From NCBI GenBank assembly GCA_050747865.1, contig JBOGJI010000189.1:1-9892 (forward strand): a stretch of 9,892 nucleotides of DNA. Reading direction: 5' to 3'. Under the pieces are notes generated by a model. It worked only from the letters and a program-made list of their open reading frames with translations, was not told the DNA's origin and searched no databases. The first letter of the stretch is position 1, and each line of letters begins with the position of its first letter. The DNA comes from JBOGJI01 sp050747865. Its GTDB lineage: Bacteria > Acidobacteriota > Thermoanaerobaculia > Multivoradales > JAHEKO01. Below are positions 5,823-9,892 of this stretch, in pieces. A program made the position numbers and the translations under genes.

Positions 5823-7691
5823 TTATCTCCGGCGCGCGGTGTCGGGCTCCTGGGCCCGGCGCCCTCCGCGGCGCACCCGCTCGGCGAGGTGGCTCGAGTC
5901 CTTCATGCATTGCATCATGGCGCGCTCCAGGGAGGCCGACCGCTGCTCGGCCTGCCGGGCGCGGCTCATGACCTCGCGGGCGGCGTCGTCCTGCCCGGCG
6001 GCGAGCAGCGCCATCCCCAGCGTGTGCAGGGTCTCGGCCGACGGCTCGAGCTCGCTGGCGCGGACCAGGAACTGCACCGCCGGGTCGTACTCCCGTCGCT
6101 TGAGGTGTACCCAGCCCAGGGCCGCGAGCGGGAAGGCCTTGAGCTCCTCCGGCGACAGCTCGACCGCGCGATGGGCGAGCTCCAGGGCCCGGTCCAGCTC
6201 CTCCTCCATCTCGGCCAGGGAGCAGGCGAGCTCGTAGCAGGCCACGGTGCGGGCGAAGTCCGACTCGGCCTCCTCGAGCAGACGCTCTCCCAGGGTGCGC
6301 CCCTCCTTCAGCCGGCCCTCCTGCCGCAACGCCTCGATGAGCGTGGCGTAGGCGGTCGCCTTGAGCATCTCTCCGGGGCGCTGGGCGAGGATGCGGCGCG
6401 TCGCCTCCTCGCCGTCCCGCCGCCGATCCAGGCGCAGGCAGAGGTGGGCGAACGGCAGCAGCACCGTCGGGTTGTCGGGCTCGAGATCGAGCGCCCTCCC
6501 CAGGCAACGCGCCGCCCGCTCCAGCTCGCCACGCTCGGCCAGGCGCTCGCCCTTGTCGAGCCACTCGGCCGCCTTGCCCCGGACGGCAGGCAGGGGGCTG
6601 CCTCCCTGCCCGGTCAGGTAGCGCACCAGGTCCTGGTAGCGCAGCTTGCGCGGGTTCAGGCGCTCGGCGTCGCGGAAGGCCGCCAGCGCCTTGCGCCGCC
6701 AGCCACGGTCGAGGTAGGCCATGCCGAGCAGGTGATAGGCATCCTCGAAGGCGGGATCGAGCCGCACCACCTCTTTGAGCCGCCCGATGGCGGCGCCCAG
6801 GCGGCCGGCCTCGTAGAGCGTGTTGCCCAGGAGATAGAGAGCCTGGGGCACGGGATCCACCTCTACGGCGCGCTCGAGGTAGGCCTCGGCACGGGCGAGC
6901 TGGCCCTGCGTGGCGTAGAGCACGCCGAGGCTGAAATGCGGCAGGAACGCCTCCGGGTAGCGCTGCACCGCCCGCTTGAGGCGCTCCTCGGCGGCGCGCG
7001 TCTCTCCGAACTCGTGCAGCAGGACTCCCGAGAAGACCAGGCCCTGGAAATGGTCCGGCTGCACGTCGAGCACCCGGTTGAAGGCCTCCAGGGCCTCCTC
7101 CCCCTCCCCCTCGTTGAACAGCGTCTCGCCGACGAAGTAGCCGAGCGCGTGGTTGTCCGGATCGAGGCGCCACGCCTGGCGCAACGGCTCGAGGGCGCGG
7201 GAGAGGTCGTAGGCGAACAGGGCGTACTCCGCGTCCTCCAGCAGCTCTTCGAAGCGCCGGCGCTCGTCGCCGCTGTACAGGGCTCGGATGCGCTCCTTCA
7301 AGCTCAGGAAACGCTGCCGCTTCTCGAGCGCCAGCATCTGCCGTTCGGTACGAACCTGCCAGAGCTCGCTCCACTCCTCGGTGTCGACCAGCCCGCGCCG
7401 TTCCAGCAGCTCGCGCACGGTGGCGAGGCCGGTCTGGTTGACCAGGATGGTGCGCTCCTGGCCGTGCAGCGCCTCGACCAGATGGCGCACCGTCTGCGAG
7501 GTCCGCTTGACCGCCTCCTCGAGCACCGAGATGCGCTCTAGCAGGTGCTCGTCGAGCGACTCCTGAACGTCACCCTCGACCAGCTCACTACCGGCCGCCC
7601 CCACGCCGGACACGACCAGCAGCTTGTGCCGGCAACGCCGGCAGTGCGCCCGGTCGTCGGGGTTGAAAGCTCCGCAGGCCTGACAGTACAT
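5823..7691 (-). CDS. zinc-ribbon and TPR-repeat protein
   Basis: A 622-residue protein of unknown specific function. The extreme N-terminus is a zinc ribbon, with C3 and C6 in CQACG and C17 and C20 in CRRC. Residues about 43-150 are charged and helical, probably partly coiled coil. Two blocks of tetratricopeptide repeats follow, at about 152-350 and 374-583, with typical signatures such as LGVLYATQGQLARAEAYLERA (partly, 255-275) and LGMALLAAGQDDAA. The C-terminus is basic (RVRRGGRRAQ). No signal peptide or membrane segment is seen, so it is probably a cytoplasmic scaffold. The start is fixed by the zinc ribbon, although the Shine-Dalgarno is poor. The gene begins 18 nt after the hydroxybutyryl-CoA dehydrogenase stop and ends 38 nt before proS, consistent with one transcript. 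Its partner cannot be deduced from sequence. Confidence 0.88.
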   Translation of the reverse strand: MYCQACGAFNPDDRAHCRRCRHKLLVVSGVGAAGSELVEGDVQESLDEHLLERISVLEEAVKRTSQTVRHLVEALHGQERTILVNQTGLATVRELLERRGLVDTEEWSELWQVRTERQMLALEKRQRFLSLKERIRALYSGDERRRFEELLEDAEYALFAYDLSRALEPLRQAWRLDPDNHALGYFVGETLFNEGEGEEALEAFNRVLDVQPDHFQGLVFSGVLLHEFGETRAAEERLKRAVQRYPEAFLPHFSLGVLYATQGQLARAEAYLERAVEVDPVPQALYLLGNTLYEAGRLGAAIGRLKEVVRLDPAFEDAYHLLGMAYLDRGWRRKALAAFRDAERLNPRKLRYQDLVRYLTGQGGSPLPAVRGKAAEWLDKGERLAERGELERAARCLGRALDLEPDNPTVLLPFAHLCLRLDRRRDGEEATRRILAQRPGEMLKATAYATLIEALRQEGRLKEGRTLGERLLEEAESDFARTVACYELACSLAEMEEELDRALELAHRAVELSPEELKAFPLAALGWVHLKRREYDPAVQFLVRASELEPSAETLHTLGMALLAAGQDDAAREVMSRARQAEQRSASLERAMMQCMKDSSHLAERVRRGGRRAQEPDTARRR

Positions 7692-7709
7692 GGCGAGACA
7701 GGTACCCGC

Positions 7710-8570
7710 TCAGGATTCCGGGTAGGCGTAGAAGCCGCGCCCGCTCTTGCGCCCCAGGTAGCCGGCGTCCACCATCTTGACCAGCAGCGGCGAGGGCCGG
7801 TAGCGGGGATCCCCGAACCCCTCCTGCAGGACCCGCAGGATGTCGAGGCAGACGTCGAGACCGATCAGGTCGGCGAGCGCCAGCGGCCCCATCGGATGGT
7901 TCATCCCCAGCTTCATGACCTCGTCGATGGCCTTCGCGGTGCCCACCCCTTCGTGCAGACAGGAGATGGCCTCGTTGATCATCGGCATCAGGACGCGATT
8001 GGACACGAAGCCGGGCGAGTCGTGCACCTCCACCGGCGTCTTGCCCATGCGCCGCGACGCCTCCTCCACGGCGCGAACCGTCTCGTCGCTGGTCGCCAAG
8101 CCCCGAATCACCTCCACCAGCCGCATCACCGGCACCGGGTTCATGAAATGCATGCCGATCACCCGATCCGGTCGTGCCGTGGCGGCCGCCAGCCGCGTCA
8201 ACGAGATCGAGCTGGTATTCGAAGCCAGGATTGCCTCCGCCGCGCAGACCCGGTCGAGCTCCGCCAGCACCTGGCGCTTCACCTCCAGCCTCTCCACCAC
8301 CGCCTCCACCACCAGATCCGCCCCCGACAGGGCCTCCACCTCCGTCGACCCCGACAGCCGCCCCAGCGCCGCCTCCCTCTCCTCCTCCGACAGCTTCTCC
8401 TTGGCCACCAACCGCTCGTAACCGCCCCGGATCCGCTCCAGCCCGCGCTCCAGCGCCCCTCCGTCCACATCCACCAGGCACACCTCGAACCCGGCCTGCG
8501 CCGCCACCTGCGCGATCCCGTGCCCCATCGTCCCGGCGCCTACGACCCCGACCTTGCGAATCTCACCCAT
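7710..8570 (-). CDS. 3-hydroxybutyryl-CoA dehydrogenase
   Basis: A 286-residue NAD(P)-dependent dehydrogenase that interconverts (S)-3-hydroxyacyl-CoA and 3-oxoacyl-CoA in fatty-acid or butyrate-type metabolism. The Rossmann domain carries GAGTMG (11-16) and the acidic VDVD (33-36). The catalytic and substrate residues of the family are present: S117/N118 in ASNTSS, H141 in GMHFMNP, E153 in LVEVI and N191 in SPGFVSNR. The C-terminal domain has NHPMGPLALADLIGLD (224-239) and ends KSGRGFYAYPES. The size fits the single-domain Hbd/PaaH type rather than the fused FadB type. The reading frame is open far upstream, but homology starts at MGEIRKVGVVGAG, so ATG at 8570 is chosen; the preceding GTG (8573) is possible. 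No Shine-Dalgarno is evident. No other beta-oxidation gene is in the window, so the gene name (hbd, paaH or fadB2) is left open. Confidence 0.95.
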   Translation of the reverse strand: MGEIRKVGVVGAGTMGHGIAQVAAQAGFEVCLVDVDGGALERGLERIRGGYERLVAKEKLSEEEREAALGRLSGSTEVEALSGADLVVEAVVERLEVKRQVLAELDRVCAAEAILASNTSSISLTRLAAATARPDRVIGMHFMNPVPVMRLVEVIRGLATSDETVRAVEEASRRMGKTPVEVHDSPGFVSNRVLMPMINEAISCLHEGVGTAKAIDEVMKLGMNHPMGPLALADLIGLDVCLDILRVLQEGFGDPRYRPSPLLVKMVDAGYLGRKSGRGFYAYPES

Positions 8571-8611
8571 CACGGCCGCGGAGAGTATCAGGCGTGCGCG
8601 GGGTTTGCGCT

Positions 8612-9595
8612 CTAGCGGGCGATGGAGGCGAGGCGCTCGAGGTCGGCAGGGCCGAGCTCGGGCTCGCGGCGGGCGAGGAGGGCCCTCAGGGTGGCGCCGA
8701 CGGCGACCAGGGAGAGTGCCGTCCAAATCCAGATGCCGACCCAGGGGAGGAGCTTGACGCCGCCGAGGAGGAGAACGCCAATGAGCGCCGCGTGCACCGG
8801 CTGCGGGCGCCGGCCGCGCAGGCGCCGCGCCACCCATTCTCCGAAGCGGTGGAACAGCGCCACCAACCCGAAGGTCTTGAGCACCACCGCGAGCAGCGCC
8901 AGCAGAGCGAGGAACGGCACGCTGATCACCGGCGGGGCGAAAGAGGCCACGAACAGCGCGATGATGGCGAACGTCAGCACCGTGGTCAGCCCGGTGAGGA
9001 AGTCCCGCAGCGGCTCGCGGGCGATCCGCTGCGAGGTGGCGAGCACCGCGCCGCCCGTCACCGCCAGCGCGATGAGCGTCGCCACCAGCCAGGCGGCCAG
9101 CAGGCCCAGCTTGACGCCGACGACCACCGGCGACAGCGGATCCACCCCCACCGCGGGCCCTTCGAGCAGAGTCAGCAGGCTCGCGGCGACCGTGGGGTAG
9201 GCCGCTCCGCGGCCGCGCAGCACCGCACCCGGCGCCACGTCGAGACGTCCCCCCAGCACATAGGCGTCGCCTTCCACCACCGCCGTGGCGGCGAGCCGGG
9301 CGTCGCCGTCGAGCACGATGACATCGCCGGCCACGCGGCCGCTGACCAGGATCGAGCCGGCGACGGCCACGGCGTCGGCACGCGCGTCCCCCGCGACCAC
9401 CAGGTCCCGGCCCACCGCCACCAGCTCCCGCGACGCCGTGCTCCCCGCCGCGAGATGCAGGGCGGACCCCGCGGGCGCCTCCTCGGCTCGCGACGCGACG
9501 GCCGACCCGTCCTGCGCCGCCGCGGCAGCGATCAGCAGGAGCGCGAGGGAAATCGCGAAGACGCCCGGTCTGGACGCGGGATTGCGGCGGTTCAC
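8612..9595 (-). CDS. bactofilin-like membrane protein with signal peptide
   Basis: A 327-residue protein. Residues 1-28 look like a signal peptide: basic MNRRNPASRPG, hydrophobic VFAISLALLLIAAAAA, then QD. Residues about 57-130 form short alternating glycine-rich beta repeats (LVVAGDARADAVAVAGS, GDVIVLDGDARL, VEGDAYVLGGRLDVAPGA) like the right-handed beta-helix of bactofilins (polymer-forming cytoskeletal domain). About four or five hydrophobic segments follow (157-187, 198-220, 222-245, 267-302), then a short polar tail. The order implies that the beta repeats face outside the cytoplasm. The GTG start at 9595 is chosen because it overlaps the upstream TGA by 4 nt (GTGA), a translational-coupling arrangement, and because it begins exactly at the signal peptide. 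A longer in-frame ATG at 9745 would precede the signal peptide with unlikely sequence. The exact role is unknown; similar proteins often lie beside ECF sigma/anti-sigma pairs. Confidence 0.8.
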   Translation of the reverse strand: MNRRNPASRPGVFAISLALLLIAAAAAQDGSAVASRAEEAPAGSALHLAAGSTASRELVAVGRDLVVAGDARADAVAVAGSILVSGRVAGDVIVLDGDARLAATAVVEGDAYVLGGRLDVAPGAVLRGRGAAYPTVAASLLTLLEGPAVGVDPLSPVVVGVKLGLLAAWLVATLIALAVTGGAVLATSQRIAREPLRDFLTGLTTVLTFAIIALFVASFAPPVISVPFLALLALLAVVLKTFGLVALFHRFGEWVARRLRGRRPQPVHAALIGVLLLGGVKLLPWVGIWIWTALSLVAVGATLRALLARREPELGPADLERLASIAR

Positions 9596-9892
9596 GATGA
9601 GGCTGGCGGGCGTGTCGAGCGCTGCGGCACCATGCGACGCCCACGAGCCAGGCGCCAGAGGAGAACGCACAGAGCGCCGGCCGTCAGTCCCATGGCGACC
9701 GTGGTCCACGGGGACGCCTGGCGCAGCTCGGCTACGGCCAGCCACAGCCCCCGCCAGGACGCGCCGGCGAGGCCGGCGCCGGCGACGACGGTCTCCGCGA
9801 CCAGGTCGCCGAGCGCGCGTACGGCACCCAGCCCGGGCAGCTCGCCGGCGGCGAGGCCGACGCCCGCGGCGCCGAGCAGCACGGCGACCAGG
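9592..9892 (-). CDS. C-terminal part of an unidentified membrane protein (possible anti-sigma factor)
   Basis: About 100 codons are open from the right edge to TGA at 9592-9594. The visible sequence is rich in Ala, Gly, Leu and Val, with one clear membrane segment (TVAMGLTAGALCVLLWRLA) followed by a basic tail (RGRRMVPQRS). The start lies outside the window; a GTG at 9882 is only an internal codon unless the gene is very short. Its stop overlaps the start of the bactofilin-like gene by 4 nt, so the two are probably coupled. A membrane-anchored anti-sigma factor would fit this place and topology, but the diagnostic N-terminal zinc-binding domain is not in view, so this is inference. Confidence 0.6.
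   Translation of the reverse strand, partial: LVAVLLGAAGVGLAAGELPGLGAVRALGDLVAETVVAGAGLAGASWRGLWLAVAELRQASPWTTVAMGLTAGALCVLLWRLARGRRMVPQRSTRPPASS

Noticed and set aside
4003..6237. 744-residue plus-strand open frame across proS and the TPR gene
   Set aside because: The opposite strand has unmistakable synthetase and TPR motifs. The plus-strand product is repetitive His/Val/Gly/Asp-rich sequence typical of antisense frames in high-GC DNA.
8571..8611. Internal promoter before the dehydrogenase gene (GATACT as -10)
   Set aside because: No acceptable -35 hexamer at 16-18 bp spacing.
7710..9644. Dehydrogenase as a 644-residue fusion with an N-terminal extension
   Set aside because: The upstream part is Arg/Gly-rich out-of-frame reading of the bactofilin-like gene. 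Homology starts at MGEIRKVGVVGAG, giving the usual 286-residue size.

Overview
The window is GC-rich DNA, coding almost throughout, from the chromosome of a free-living bacterium. Its content is housekeeping: two aminoacyl-tRNA synthetases, two tRNAs, a CNNM/CBS ion transporter and acyl-CoA metabolism. The mix (ThrRS of the 'RYERSG' motif-2 type, a signal-peptide-bearing bactofilin-like membrane protein, and a zinc-ribbon TPR protein next to proS) would suit Acidobacteriota or a deltaproteobacterial-type lineage. That placement is inference and weak. I see no transposase, integrase, phage gene, CRISPR array or defence island.

Layout. (1) 1-2284, minus strand: a consensus-like sigma70 promoter (TTGACA, 18 bp, TAGCTT) drives tRNA-Val(GAC) and tRNA-Val(CAC), followed 65 nt later by thrS, which runs off the left edge. 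(2) 2219-2499: the divergent intergenic region between the tRNA operon and the CNNM gene. It holds a cluster of 7-bp repeat units arranged as an inverted repeat, two G-quadruplex-type motifs on the minus strand and a 16-bp palindrome. (3) 2500-3870, plus strand: a CNNM (DUF21)-CBS-CBS-CorC/HlyC membrane protein. (4) 3871-4071: a convergent intergenic region with a hairpin and a protein-like 40-codon open frame on the minus strand. (5) 4072-9892, minus strand: a tightly packed cluster. In transcription order it reads: the C-terminal end of an unidentified membrane protein (perhaps an anti-sigma factor), a bactofilin-like membrane protein (4-nt stop/start overlap), 3-hydroxybutyryl-CoA dehydrogenase, a zinc-ribbon/TPR protein, and proS. 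Gaps inside the cluster are 41, 18 and 38 nt.

The two synthetases and the tRNAs form the translation theme. The five-gene minus-strand cluster looks co-transcribed but mixes envelope, acyl-CoA and translation functions, so co-expression does not by itself give a shared pathway. No new system is evident. The most unusual parts are the structured divergent regulatory region (2291-2442), the possible small gene or gene remnant at 3906-4028, and the secreted-side bactofilin-like protein with its upstream partner.
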